A stretch of 64,000 nt of DNA from NCBI GenBank assembly GCA_011772495.1, contig WVZL01000025.1, positions 92,108-156,107 of the forward strand. Direction: 5' to 3'. Shown one piece after another: positions 33,683-42,675 of this stretch. The notes under the pieces are model-generated. The model was not told the DNA's origin, ran no database searches, and saw only the letters and a list, made by a program, of their open reading frames with translations. The stretch comes from Candidatus Aminicenantota bacterium (GTDB lineage Bacteria; Acidobacteriota; Aminicenantia; Aminicenantales; Aminicenantaceae). The position numbers were made by a program, and so were the translations under genes. Position 1 is the stretch's first letter; each line of letters opens with the position of its first letter.

Positions 33683-33936
33683 CAGCTTGTTCTCTTGATG
33701 TCTTTGGTTTTTTTCGATTCTTCTCCTCTGTTATTCTACAATAAATTTTCATCTTTAGGGTCTAATTTCTGCAAATCTTCCTGGAATCGACTCGGCTCTA
33801 AATCTGCTATCCAAGAATGCGATGATCTTGACGACGAAAATATCTTTTGCTCAGAGAAGCAAAGAAAGCCCCCCAGAGGAGTTAAAGAATATCGGGTATC
33901 CTACCCCAGACAGCCCTTTGTATGGTAGAAATATGA

Positions 33937-34359
33937 CTAATACTTACCCGTGCTACCAAAACCTTTCTCGCCGCGGGATGTTCCGTCCAGCTCTTCGGTT
34001 TCCAGGACCTTCACTTCTTCAATCTTCTGTATCAGAAGCTGGGCAATCTTCATTCCTTTTTCGATAACAAAGGGCTTATCTCCAAGATTAGTCAAAACGA
34101 CCTTGACCTCTCCTCGATAACCAGAATCCACCACTCCAGCTACTCGGTGGACTCCCTTCAAAGAAACGCCGCTCTTGTCCCAGATCAGCCCTACATAGCC
34201 ATCTGGAACAGCTATCTGAATCCCAGTCGGAATGGGCTTTGTTTCCCCTGCTTCTAGGACACAGTCCTCGCATGAAAAAACATCCATACCAGCATCCCCT
34301 TTATGGTGATAGAGAGGAAGCTTGGCATCTTGGTGAATCTTTTTCACTTTCAGTTCCAT
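33937..34359 (-). CDS. dut: Deoxyuridine 5'-triphosphate nucleotidohydrolase (dUTPase)
   Basis: 140 residues, a standard trimeric dUTPase. It converts dUTP to dUMP and pyrophosphate, keeping uracil out of DNA and supplying dTMP precursors. Motifs in order: GDAGMDVFS (1), WDKSGVSLKG (2), VAGVVDSGYRGEV (3), KGMKIAQL (4) and RGEKGFGSTG (5). It ends the nrdD-glutaredoxin-nrdG-dut series, with 3 bp after nrdG, so it is probably co-expressed for dNTP balance under anaerobic growth. Confidence 0.95.
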   Translation of the reverse strand: MELKVKKIHQDAKLPLYHHKGDAGMDVFSCEDCVLEAGETKPIPTGIQIAVPDGYVGLIWDKSGVSLKGVHRVAGVVDSGYRGEVKVVLTNLGDKPFVIEKGMKIAQLLIQKIEEVKVLETEELDGTSRGEKGFGSTGKY

Positions 34360-34362
34360 GGC

Positions 34363-35061
34363 TCAAGAACCTTCGATTCTGACTTCTGAAAAATAGGGCT
34401 CTGCAATCTTCGCGAACTCCTTGATTTCCTCTTTCGGGTAGGGCTCTTTTTGAAGATAGAGATCGTCAATTGTATTGACCGGAACGAATTGTTGCAGTTG
34501 AAAAGTTTTGGACCCTTTCAACATTTTACTGATTTTTTTTATATCCTCAGGACCAACAAGGTCAGGCACTACCGTGGTTCGAAAGATATATTCGAGGCCC
34601 GAATTCTTGACAGTCTCGATGCTCTTGGAAATATCTTCCTCTTTCACATCCGATCTTGTCACCTCCTGATATCTCTCCAGGGGCGCTTTCACATCCATGG
34701 CAATATGGTCAATAAGATTCTTCTGAATGAGCTCTTCAAGCCTGGCTGGAAAGGAGCCGTTAGTATCCATCTTTACGAGAAAACCCCGCTCCTTAATGCA
34801 AGAAAGAAGCTCGCCTAAGTCTTCATGAATCAGGGGCTCTCCTCCAGAAATGCAGAGACCTTCTAGCCATTTTTTTCTTCCATCCAGAAAGCCCGCAAAA
34901 TAATCCAAGGGAATCGTGGGAAAAGACTCTGGCCTCAGAACTAAATCCGAATTGTGACAGTAGGGGCATTTGAAATTACACCCTCCCAAAAACACAGTGG
35001 AGGAGATGTAGCCAACAAAATCTTTGGGGGCAAATTTCTCTAAGCCTTTGATTTCAACCAT
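34363..35061 (-). CDS. nrdG: Anaerobic ribonucleotide reductase activating enzyme (radical SAM)
   Basis: 232 residues from ATG 35061 (AGGAG eight bases upstream; an upstream TTG at 35079 is less likely). The radical SAM cluster is CNFKCPYC in TVFLGGCNFKCPYCHNSDLV, followed by CISGGEPLIHEDL, DTNGSFPARL and AMDVKAPLERYQ. It generates the glycyl radical on NrdD using SAM. It overlaps the glutaredoxin-like gene by 22 bp and sits directly downstream of nrdD. This longer form (over 200 residues) resembles NrdG2-type activases. Confidence 0.9.
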   Translation of the reverse strand: MVEIKGLEKFAPKDFVGYISSTVFLGGCNFKCPYCHNSDLVLRPESFPTIPLDYFAGFLDGRKKWLEGLCISGGEPLIHEDLGELLSCIKERGFLVKMDTNGSFPARLEELIQKNLIDHIAMDVKAPLERYQEVTRSDVKEEDISKSIETVKNSGLEYIFRTTVVPDLVGPEDIKKISKMLKGSKTFQLQQFVPVNTIDDLYLQKEPYPKEEIKEFAKIAEPYFSEVRIEGS

Positions 35062-35306
35062 TCCTCCAACTCCTGGCAATTGTTTAAAACAGCCCTAACT
35101 TCCCCTTCTTCTTGAAGGACTAAGGAAGGAAGAATGATTGCCCCCTTATCATCTCTTTTGATATGAGATAGAAATTCTCTGATCTTCAGCTTGCTTTCTT
35201 TTTGAATCAGGCTAAATTCTTCTCCTCCAAGCTCCGTCTTCTCCAAAAAACCTTTGATTTCCTGACAACTGGCGCAGTTCGGATAAGAAAAAAGGAAGTA
35301 TTTCAT
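35040..35306 (-). CDS. Glutaredoxin/NrdH-like redoxin
   Basis: 88 residues. It opens MKYFLFSYPNCASCQEIKGFL, a thioredoxin-fold start with a CxxC active site (CASC, Cys11 and Cys14), and has a LPSLVLQE segment where the fold's cis-Pro is expected. It starts 3 bp after the nrdD stop and overlaps nrdG by 22 bp. The position implies it reduces NrdD disulfides, as redoxins do for the non-formate types of class III reductase (established for related systems; inferred here). Confidence 0.82.
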   Translation of the reverse strand: MKYFLFSYPNCASCQEIKGFLEKTELGGEEFSLIQKESKLKIREFLSHIKRDDKGAIILPSLVLQEEGEVRAVLNNCQELEEWLKSKA

Positions 35307-35309
35307 CTA

Positions 35310-37382
35310 TTAAGCTACCTTTGTGTAAGGTGTTCTCTCTTTAAATTCCTGCTGTTTACCGTCATTCCAGGTTGCTACCGGCCTTAGATATCCAACAATC
35401 CGAGAATAGACTTCTGTTTCTTCGCCACACTCAGGACAGGTGGTAGCTTGGCCCTTCAAATAACCGTGATTCAGACACACGCTGAAAGTAGGCGTGATGC
35501 TGAAATAAGGCAGTGATGTTTCAGCAATCTTCTTGACTAGTTTCTTGCAAGTTTCGGCGTCGATGGCTTCAGGGAGAAAGGCATGGAAGATGGTTCCTCC
35601 TGTATAAAGAGGCTGGATATCCTTCTGATGCTCCACGGCTTCAAATATATCCCGGGTAGCATCCACGTTGAGCTGAGTCGAATTGGTAAGAAAAGGATAT
35701 TTTTCAGTTCCCATGTTGATGATGTTTTGATATTTTTCCTTGTCCAGCCGAGCCAGCCGGTAGGCAGTCGACTCTGCTGGAGTGGCTTCTAGATTATACA
35801 AATTCCCTGTCTCTTCTTGAAATTTCTGGAGGGTGTCCCTCATGAAATTTAAGGTTTTGATCGTGAATTCCTTCCCCTCTGGAGTTCCGATTCTCTTCCC
35901 CAAGAGATTAAGACAGGCCTCGTTCATGCCGCAGATGCCGATGGTCGAAAAGTGATTGTCAAAATGGCCCAAGTAAACCAGAGTGTAAGGCATGAGACCC
36001 TTGGCCAGCATGTTGTTTACCACTTCTCTTTTTGTCTCCAGGGCTTCCTTGGCCAGGATCATGAGATTCCTTAGCTTGTCAAAAAAATCAGTTTCGGTGT
36101 CTGACTCATAACCTATCCTGCTCATGTTTAGAGTAGCCACTCCGATGGAACCAGTGGAATCCCCCGGGCCCCACATGTTTCCAGGCCTCTTCAACAACTC
36201 CCTCTGATCAAGGTTTAGACGGCAGCACATGGCCCTTATATCACCAGGGTCTAGTTTCGTACCCAGGTAATTTTGAAAATAAGGAATCCCATACTTCGCT
36301 GTGACCTCAAACAGGAGGCCGGCATTCGGAGAATCCCAATCGAAATCTTTGGATAAATTGTAAGTCGGTATGGGAAAAGTGAAAACACGGCCTTTCTGGT
36401 CTCCTTCAATCATCAGCTCCAGAAAAGCCTTGTTGATCATGTCCATTTCCTGCTGATAATCCCCATAGGTCGAATCCAGTTCTTCGCCGCCGACAATCAC
36501 TTTTTTGTCTTTCATGTCTGCAGGAGCTGTCCAATCAAAAGTCAAGTTAGAAAAGGGAGTCTGCCATCCCCAACGAGAAGGGACATTCAAACCGAAAATA
36601 AGCTTTTGGAGGTCTTGCCTAACGTGTTCGTAATCGAGCTTATCTGCCCGGACAAAAGGAGCTAACAAAGTATCGACGCTGGAGAAAGCCTGAGCTCCAG
36701 CAAATTCTCCCTGCATGGTCCCGATAAAATTCACCATGTGTAAAGTTGCGGTCTCCAAATGCTTGGCCGGAAAAGAGTGGACCTGGTTGGGCACATGGCC
36801 GAATCCCTTCTTAAGAAGATTCTCCAGAGACCAGCCAGCACAATATCCCACGATTGGATAAGAGAGATCATGGATATGAAGATCCCCTTCCACATGAGCC
36901 TTTTTTATTTGTTCTGAGTAGAGCTGATTGAGGGCGAAATTGGATAGAACTTCTCCGGAAACCCTGGCGTTCAGCCCCGAAAAACTCATGACCCCTTCGT
37001 TGCTGTTCTCTTTTATTTTCCAATCAACATCGTTGATGTAGTCTTTGATCAATCTCTCTAAATTAATGCCCGTTTTGCGCGCTTCTCTGATATCTTTATG
37101 TCTTTCGCGGTATAAAATGTAAGACTTGGCAATATCAAGATAACCCCTCTTCATGAGCACTAGCTCGACTATATCCTGTATCTGCTCTACTGAAGGGATA
37201 GTGTAGCCCCCGAATTTATCCTCTATCATGAAAGTCGCGATATCTGAAACAGTTTTGGCAGCCTCCCAATCCTCTATTCCGTTGACTTCCATAGCCTTGT
37301 AGACAGCTTTGGTGATTTTGTCCTGGATAAAGTCGACAACGGTGCCATCTCTTTTTTTAATCCTTGATAATGCCTTTTGCAT
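35310..37382 (-). CDS. nrdD: Anaerobic (class III) ribonucleoside-triphosphate reductase
   Basis: 690 residues. An N-terminal ATP-cone (about 5-95, RIKKRDGTVVDFIQDKITKA) is the allosteric site. The catalytic barrel follows, and the C-terminus holds a zinc site (CLNHGYLKG and CPECGEE) just before the glycyl-radical loop SRIVGYLRPVATWNDGK (Gly near 668). It reduces NTPs to dNTPs without oxygen. The C-terminal wording SRIVGY-RP-WN-GK is that of the redoxin-dependent NrdD subgroup, agreeing with the glutaredoxin-like gene 3 bp downstream. Paired NrdR-like boxes lie upstream. AAGGAG precedes ATG 37382. Confidence 0.95.
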   Translation of the reverse strand: MQKALSRIKKRDGTVVDFIQDKITKAVYKAMEVNGIEDWEAAKTVSDIATFMIEDKFGGYTIPSVEQIQDIVELVLMKRGYLDIAKSYILYRERHKDIREARKTGINLERLIKDYINDVDWKIKENSNEGVMSFSGLNARVSGEVLSNFALNQLYSEQIKKAHVEGDLHIHDLSYPIVGYCAGWSLENLLKKGFGHVPNQVHSFPAKHLETATLHMVNFIGTMQGEFAGAQAFSSVDTLLAPFVRADKLDYEHVRQDLQKLIFGLNVPSRWGWQTPFSNLTFDWTAPADMKDKKVIVGGEELDSTYGDYQQEMDMINKAFLELMIEGDQKGRVFTFPIPTYNLSKDFDWDSPNAGLLFEVTAKYGIPYFQNYLGTKLDPGDIRAMCCRLNLDQRELLKRPGNMWGPGDSTGSIGVATLNMSRIGYESDTETDFFDKLRNLMILAKEALETKREVVNNMLAKGLMPYTLVYLGHFDNHFSTIGICGMNEACLNLLGKRIGTPEGKEFTIKTLNFMRDTLQKFQEETGNLYNLEATPAESTAYRLARLDKEKYQNIINMGTEKYPFLTNSTQLNVDATRDIFEAVEHQKDIQPLYTGGTIFHAFLPEAIDAETCKKLVKKIAETSLPYFSITPTFSVCLNHGYLKGQATTCPECGEETEVYSRIVGYLRPVATWNDGKQQEFKERTPYTKVA

Positions 37383-37497
37383 GAAGGACTCTCCTTTCCT
37401 TTCCTCTGATAAAAAATGAATGAATTACCGTCCCCCGAGAAGGACAAAATTCACTTGCCTAAGCCCTCTTACCCGATTAGAACGAGTTCCTCAAATC

Positions 37498-37545
37498 ATG
37501 CCATATCTTGTATGGCTTTGTGTCGTTTAACACAAAATATTGTAG
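37498..37545 (-). promoter_or_regulatory. Pair of NrdR-like boxes upstream of nrdD
   Basis: Box 1 (37498-37513, ATGCCATATCTTGTAT) and box 2 (37530-37545, ACACAAAATATTGTAG) match the NrdR consensus acaCwAtATaTwGtgt at about 11 and 13 of 16 positions. Their starts are 32 bp apart, the three-helical-turn spacing typical of NrdR operators. NrdR represses nrd genes when dATP/ATP is high. The rest of the gap 37383-37683 is AT-rich with no gene; on the minus strand TTGCAT is followed after 17 bp by TAAACG, a weak promoter candidate overlapped by the boxes. Confidence 0.66.
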
Positions 37546-37683
37546 TATGCAACAAAAAATTTATACTCAATTCGTTTGCTTGTCAAGTCTTTTTTTAAAA
37601 AATTTTTATTTTTTTTTATTATTTCTTTTTTATGAATTGCCGGGCTCCTTATTCTGTGATAATTTTTAAAAAAAGAGGTAAAA

Positions 37684-38100
37684 ATGAGAATAATCGAAGT
37701 GAAAACCCAAGCTAAAGAAGAGCTCGTCGACATTACGACTCAAGTCCAAGAAGAAATCAGCTCTTCAGGAATGGAAAAGGGCCTTTGTCTGATCTATGTT
37801 CCTCATACGACAGCAGGAGTTACGATCAACGAAAATGCTGATCCTTCTGTTAAAGAAGATCTGCTGATGACCATGAAAAGAATTGTCCCTGAGTCCCTCC
37901 CCTTCAAACACCTGGAAGGCAATTCCCCAGCCCACGTTAAGGCCAGCCTGGTAGGCTCTTCGATCAACTTGATCGTCAATGAGGGCCGGCTTTCTCTGGG
38001 GACTTGGCAGGGTGTTTTCTTTTGTGAATTTGACGGCCCTAGAAGGCGGAAGGTCTATATCAATACTTTTTCTTTTTTAAAAGCGTCCTTTAAAAAATGA
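37684..38100 (+). CDS. YjbQ/UPF0047 family protein
   Basis: 138 residues. The family signature is HTTAGVTINENADPSV, HLEGNSPAHVKASLVG and GRLSLGTWQGVFFCEFDGPR. Members are called secondary thiamine-phosphate synthases because they can replace ThiE weakly; the true role is unknown. GAGG precedes ATG 37684. It diverges from nrdD across the 301-bp gap. Cytoplasmic and single. Confidence 0.9.
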   Translation: MRIIEVKTQAKEELVDITTQVQEEISSSGMEKGLCLIYVPHTTAGVTINENADPSVKEDLLMTMKRIVPESLPFKHLEGNSPAHVKASLVGSSINLIVNEGRLSLGTWQGVFFCEFDGPRRRKVYINTFSFLKASFKK

Positions 38101-38129
38101 AAAGGGGGCAAATCTCTTAAAGAGTTGGC

Positions 38130-38987
38130 TCATTTTCCGCTCTCGAGTCTCTCCTCTATAAGAGGAATGATCTCTGGAGAAAGGAGGAAGGCTTCGATCT
38201 TTCTGCTCAAAGGAGAGTTACTCGAAAGGGTTTGAGGCTTCAGAGGAGCGATAAGCTCTGCTGCCAGTTCATCTTTTTGAAGGTCGAATTCAATATCCTT
38301 CAGGGATCGGGCCTTTTCCAAGACAAAGCCAATGTGCTTTTTCATTTCCTTCTCGTCAATCTCAACCCTAGGAGGCGCATGGAGTTTCATTCTCGCTAAT
38401 GTCCGCTCGATAATTTGGTCCTTTTTCCTCGCATAAAAGCGGCAAGGGAGCTCCCTTATTCTTTCTATTCCCCTGGTGAGTCCTTTGTGATCCTGGGTTT
38501 GTCCTATCCGCAATTCTCCCTTAGGCGGAATTATACAGGGAATAAACTCTTGAAGCTGATAAACCTGGTGTTCCTCGAGCGTTTTTTCTATTTCCTTGGC
38601 GTATTCTCTTGTTTTCTCCATCAAATTCAACCTTGACTCCTTGAATTCTGTCTGAAGATGATGAAAACTCTGGGCGGTTGTAGAAGGAACCTCCTGGTTA
38701 TGCTTACGATAGGACTTTATTTCCTCTAGCACTCTTTCCATCTCTGCCTGCCGAAATTGGAGTCTAGCCTCAAATTCCTGTCGAAGCTTTTCCACCTCCC
38801 GAGCTCTAGAGAGTATCATCTCCATCTGTTCTGAATTCAATTCCAGGCCGTTGATCAAGTTGACCAAACGGATTTCTCTCCGCAGCTCTTCACTCTTGTT
38901 AAACTTTTTTTCCTTAGGTTGGCTTTGCAGAAAAAATGGAGCCAGGAATAAGATTACTAAACAGATTCTGAATATTCTTTTCTTCAT
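38130..38987 (-). CDS. Exported coiled-coil protein, unknown function
   Basis: About 285 residues from the ATG preceded by GGAGG. The signal peptide (KKRIFRICLVILFLAPFFLQS) is followed by highly charged helices (about 40-150) with EKLRQEFEARLQFRQAEMER and repeated Glu/Lys/Arg, likely coiled coil. The opening resembles Spy/CpxP-type LTxxQ helices (NGLELNSEQMEMIL), but the domain is longer than those chaperones. A Cys in FIPCIIPPKGELR and another in RELPCRFYARKKD could pair. I know no named family for it. Periplasmic location inferred. Confidence 0.62.
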   Translation of the reverse strand: MKKRIFRICLVILFLAPFFLQSQPKEKKFNKSEELRREIRLVNLINGLELNSEQMEMILSRAREVEKLRQEFEARLQFRQAEMERVLEEIKSYRKHNQEVPSTTAQSFHHLQTEFKESRLNLMEKTREYAKEIEKTLEEHQVYQLQEFIPCIIPPKGELRIGQTQDHKGLTRGIERIRELPCRFYARKKDQIIERTLARMKLHAPPRVEIDEKEMKKHIGFVLEKARSLKDIEFDLQKDELAAELIAPLKPQTLSSNSPLSRKIEAFLLSPEIIPLIEERLESGK

Positions 38988-39050
38988 CTTTACCTCCGTT
39001 AATTTAGACAAAGATGAAGAGAAAATCTTTGATTTTTTTTAGAAACTCAA

Positions 39051-39656
39051 TCAGAAGGAAAGGTTTATTCCTTGAAGAAGGGACTCAAGATTCTCGTTTT
39101 CCTCGAAAAGAATGCCCTGCAGTGCCAGTTCCTCGGCAGCCTGGATATTCTCTGCTCGATCATCGATAAAAACACACTCCTCGGCTTTTGTTCCGGCCTT
39201 TTTTAAAGCCTCTCTGTATATTTGAGGATGAGGTTTCATGAATCCAACTTCAAAGGAGAGAACATATTCATCAAAAATCATGACTTCCGGAAATTCCTGC
39301 TTGACGAATCCAAACCGCATAACATCCGTGTTCGAAAGCAAGATGAGCCTATATTTGTCCTTCAATCTCTTCATGATCTCTAGAACTGGAGGATTAAGGG
39401 AAAAGACATCATTGTATAAGGAGAAAAATTTATCATAATCGATATTGGCCTTGAGCTTCTCCACGGCTCTGGTGTAGAATTCCTGGGAGGTTATTTCGCC
39501 TTTATCAAAAGATTCTCTAAGGCCTGATTCGGAAAAAGCCAGTTTTCCGATTTCCTCTTGAGCAAAGGGAGAGAAATTGGCCATCTTTTCGTAGAAAATT
39601 TGGTTGTCGAAAAAAACGATGACTCCGCCCAGGTCTGAAATCACGGTTTGGATCAT
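39051..39656 (-). CDS. HAD-superfamily hydrolase (subfamily IA, YihX-like)
   Basis: 201 residues. Motif I is VISDLGGVIVFFDN, where the nucleophile Asp8 is followed by Leu-Gly in place of the usual Leu-Asp, as in YihX-type alpha-glucose-1-phosphate phosphatases. LLSNTD is motif II, a Lys in GFMKPHPQIYREAL is motif III, and FIDDRAENI is motif IV. Small phosphate-ester substrate likely but unknown. Cytoplasmic. Its start lies next to the divergent zinc-ribbon gene. Confidence 0.87.
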   Translation of the reverse strand: MIQTVISDLGGVIVFFDNQIFYEKMANFSPFAQEEIGKLAFSESGLRESFDKGEITSQEFYTRAVEKLKANIDYDKFFSLYNDVFSLNPPVLEIMKRLKDKYRLILLSNTDVMRFGFVKQEFPEVMIFDEYVLSFEVGFMKPHPQIYREALKKAGTKAEECVFIDDRAENIQAAEELALQGILFEENENLESLLQGINLSF

Positions 39657-39765
39657 GAAACTCGAGTTTAACCTTAATTTTGAGCAAGGTCAATGGGGTA
39701 AATTGACTTGCCTATTTTCCTATGGTATAAGCGATAGGTCAGACTCCCCGCTAAGAACCGAATGG

Positions 39766-40128
39766 ATGAAAACCTGCCCTCATTGCAACCGAGAATTCTC
39801 AACAGATAAGTCCGAATGTCCCTGGTGTCGAGAAGAGTACTGGCTTCCGAGGGAAACAGGCGATGAGGATGAAGCTGAACCCGAACAGCCCGCCATAGGA
39901 GGATGCCTTCAGATTCTGCTCGTCCCCTTCCTAACCTCCCTGGCCTTGACTCTATTCCTGATAACAGCAGGCATCATCATCGGTCTGTTCATCAAAATCG
40001 AAAGCAATCAGATTAAGCTCACCTGGATAGTCTTTTCACTGCTTTTTGGAATCGCTGTGTTCTTTATTCTTCATTTTTGGAAAGAAAAAAAACCTAAACA
40101 GGGAAAAATGAAGAAAATCAGAAAATAA
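39766..40128 (+). CDS. Small zinc-ribbon membrane protein
   Basis: 120 residues from ATG 39766. CPHCNREFSTDKSECPWC is a four-cysteine zinc ribbon (4-21); an acidic linker follows, then two hydrophobic segments (about 45-70 and 80-100) and a basic tail. A longer frame opens at 39604, but that would overlap the divergent HAD gene start by 53 bp, so I use the shorter version; no strong ribosome site decides. Function unknown. Possibly co-transcribed with the amidase 44 bp downstream. Confidence 0.6.
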   Translation: MKTCPHCNREFSTDKSECPWCREEYWLPRETGDEDEAEPEQPAIGGCLQILLVPFLTSLALTLFLITAGIIIGLFIKIESNQIKLTWIVFSLLFGIAVFFILHFWKEKKPKQGKMKKIRK

Positions 40129-40172
40129 AAAGCTTCGAAAAGTACAGTCCGAGGGAGAAAAAGGAGGTAGGG

Positions 40173-41870
40173 ATGAGTAAGAAAGTCAAACCTCAGGGAA
40201 AAGCCTGGGCCTCTCTAGTCTTGATCCTTTGTCTGTTGATTCTTTTCGGCGGAGCTTTTAGCCTATATTTTTTCAAAGGAGCAAAGAGAATAACGACCAG
40301 AGATATCGAGGCTGCAGAGAAGCTCATCGGCTTGAAGTTCACTCAGAAAGAGAGAAAAATGATGAAGGATAATTTGAAGAGGAATCGATCGAGCTACCAA
40401 GAACTCAGAAAAGTTTCCCTTCCCAATCATGTCTCGCCAGCACTTCTTTTCAATCCATCAGTTCCAGGAATGAGTTTAGCCAAGAAAAAAAGAAACAGCT
40501 CTGCTACGGAAAATCGAGTGGTCAAGATGCCTGAAAATATCGAGGATCTTGCTTTTCATCCTGTAGCTGTTTTGTCTCAACTGATTAGAGAACGTCGAAT
40601 AACTTCTACCCAGCTCACGCGGATGTATCTAGAAAGACTCAAGAAATACGGATCCCGCCTAGAATGTGTTATCACCCTGACTGAAGAATTGGCTCTCCAG
40701 CAGGCTCACCGAGCAGATGAGGAAATTGCCGCCGGCCGTTACCGAGGGCCTCTTCACGGCATTCCTTGGGGAGCCAAAGACCTTCTGGCTACTAAAGGGG
40801 TAAGAACCACGTGGGGAGCTAAGCCTTATCAAGAGCAAATCATAGACGAAAATGCCACTGTCGTAAGCCGCCTTGAAGAAGCTGGAGCAGTCTTGGTCGC
40901 TAAATTAACCATGGGCGCTTTAGCCTGGGGAGATGTCTGGTTTGGAGGAAAAACAAGAAATCCCTGGAATCTGGAACAGGGTTCGAGCGGCTCTTCTGCT
41001 GGTTCAGCGGCTGCCACATCAGCCGGCCTGGTGGGATTTTCGATCGGCACTGAAACCTGGGGGTCTATCGTGTCTCCGTCTACTAGGTGCGGAGTCACGG
41101 GATTAAGGCCGACCTTTGGCCGGGTCAGTCGATACGGTGCCATGGCTCTAAGCTGGAGCATGGACAAAATAGGGCCAATAGCCAGGAGTGTCGAAGACTG
41201 TGCCCTTGTTTTCGAGGCCATTTATGGCCCAGACAACCAGGATTTAACTGTAGTCGATCTTCCCTTCAGCTGGAATCCATCCCTCCGCTTAGGAGATATT
41301 CGCATCGGTTACTTGAAGAAAGCTTTCGAGGAAGATTACAGCTCCAAGAAGAACGATGAAGCTGTGCTCAAGGTTCTCCGCTCCCTTGGAGTCGAGCTCA
41401 TCCCGATAGAGCTCCCTCAACTGCCAGTCGATTCCCTTTCCTTTATTCTGAACGCCGAGGCTGCGGCTGCTTTCGATGAACTGACTCGAAGTGGAAGGGA
41501 TGACCTCTTAGTGAGGCAACAAACAAGGGCCTGGCCGAATGTTTTTCGCCAAGCCAGGCTCATCCCGGCGGTCGAATACATACAAGCAAATCGCCTCAGG
41601 ACTCTTCTCATGCAGGCCATGGCAGAAAAAATGAAAGACCTCGATGTCTATGTTGCGCCTTCATACGGGGGGAACAATCTTCTGCTGACAAATCTCACTG
41701 GACACCCGGCGGTTGTGGTGCCTAATGGCTTCAATGAAAAAGGCAGTCCCACCAGTATATCCTTTATCGGAGACCTTTTTGAGGAAGCCAAAGTTTTAAG
41801 AGTGGCTGAAGCTTTTCAAGAAGCTACCGATTTTCACCTAAAGCATCCGGAAATAAAAGAAAACCCCTGA
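40173..41870 (+). CDS. Amidase signature (AS) family hydrolase, membrane-anchored
   Basis: 565 residues. An N-terminal hydrophobic segment (about 11-35, WASLVLILCLLILFGGAFSLYFF) anchors it. The AS catalytic set is complete: Lys in HGIPWGAKDLL, cis-Ser and the nucleophile region QGSSGSSAGSAAATSAG, then GTETWGSIVSPSTRCGVTGLRPTFGR. The family cleaves amides with a Ser-cisSer-Lys triad; substrate unknown, although GatA is excluded by the membrane anchor and lack of gatB/gatC. Relatives with N-terminal anchors occur in Acidobacteria-like genomes. AAGGAGG precedes ATG 40173. Confidence 0.88.
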   Translation: MSKKVKPQGKAWASLVLILCLLILFGGAFSLYFFKGAKRITTRDIEAAEKLIGLKFTQKERKMMKDNLKRNRSSYQELRKVSLPNHVSPALLFNPSVPGMSLAKKKRNSSATENRVVKMPENIEDLAFHPVAVLSQLIRERRITSTQLTRMYLERLKKYGSRLECVITLTEELALQQAHRADEEIAAGRYRGPLHGIPWGAKDLLATKGVRTTWGAKPYQEQIIDENATVVSRLEEAGAVLVAKLTMGALAWGDVWFGGKTRNPWNLEQGSSGSSAGSAAATSAGLVGFSIGTETWGSIVSPSTRCGVTGLRPTFGRVSRYGAMALSWSMDKIGPIARSVEDCALVFEAIYGPDNQDLTVVDLPFSWNPSLRLGDIRIGYLKKAFEEDYSSKKNDEAVLKVLRSLGVELIPIELPQLPVDSLSFILNAEAAAAFDELTRSGRDDLLVRQQTRAWPNVFRQARLIPAVEYIQANRLRTLLMQAMAEKMKDLDVYVAPSYGGNNLLLTNLTGHPAVVVPNGFNEKGSPTSISFIGDLFEEAKVLRVAEAFQEATDFHLKHPEIKENP

Positions 41871-42014
41871 GTTCATTTCTGTTCTCTTTTTCCGGCGGCT
41901 CTAGCAGTTACTCTCAGATTATCAACCCGACTTTTCCGTCAAGGCTGCTATCACCGACTTTAAACTCCTATCATAGACCTGTTCCTATTCACTGGGAGTG
42001 TGAGTAAAGCTAAA

Positions 42015-42536
42015 TCAAGGTCGAGGCTTGTTGATCTCTTCGAGCAAGCGAGGGAAGGCATCTTTCTTTTTGATGTCAATTATCTTTACCTCGGTTTTTC
42101 CGACCATCTTGAGAAAATCCTTCAGGATTTCTCTCCTCAATACAAACAGGTACTTCTGGAGCCGCTGGAAAATGACGTGTTCCAGAGCATCCCAAAGGCC
42201 CTGCCCGGATAATTCTAGAGGTCCGATCTCATCGACCACCAGAATATCCGCTTCCCTGCTCCGAAGAATGATCTTCTTGGCCCAGGACAAACTCTCCGGG
42301 ATGAAAAAATAGGGTCCGATCCTCTGCCAAGACTGAAGGCCCGACTTTCGAATAAAAGGAACAGATCTTCCATCTCTGAGGTCCACCAGGTCATAACCAA
42401 TCTTTTCCTGGCCTTTCACGATGGCTTCACTCAAGAAACCGTCCATCTTGACTTTTTGTTTCTCTAGCTTCCCGATGACTTTTTTGAGAAAGGTTGTTTT
42501 TCCAGAATCGACTGGCCCGGTGAGGACAAAGATCAT
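42015..42536 (-). CDS. THEP1-type nucleoside-triphosphatase
   Basis: 173 residues from ATG 42536 (a frame starting at 42563 lacks a ribosome site). It begins IFVLTGPVDSGKTTFLKKVI with Walker A GPVDSGKTT, and Walker B is DILVVDEIGPLEL. These are the hallmarks of NTPase_1/THEP1 proteins, which hydrolyse many NTPs in vitro; the cellular role is unresolved. Cytoplasmic. It lies 140 bp after the preceding lipoprotein gene on the same strand; an imperfect inverted CGCCTTTA repeat (42580-42609) is in the gap. Confidence 0.8.
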   Translation of the reverse strand: MIFVLTGPVDSGKTTFLKKVIGKLEKQKVKMDGFLSEAIVKGQEKIGYDLVDLRDGRSVPFIRKSGLQSWQRIGPYFFIPESLSWAKKIILRSREADILVVDEIGPLELSGQGLWDALEHVIFQRLQKYLFVLRREILKDFLKMVGKTEVKIIDIKKKDAFPRLLEEINKPRP

Positions 42537-42675
42537 GACCTCAAACCAATTCCTTCGAGACATACAGACCGGATTATCTCGCCTTTAAGGGATAAAATAA
42601 TAAAAGGCGTGAAATGCCGTCTGAAGAGCTGATAAAGATCTTTCTTGATAAGATGAGAATAATGGATTTTTATTT

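Noticed and set aside
33695-33928. A 77-residue plus-strand frame and an opposite 55-codon frame between trmJ and dut
   Set aside because: The minus frame lacks a start codon, the plus frame has no ribosome site or familiar pattern; left as non-coding.
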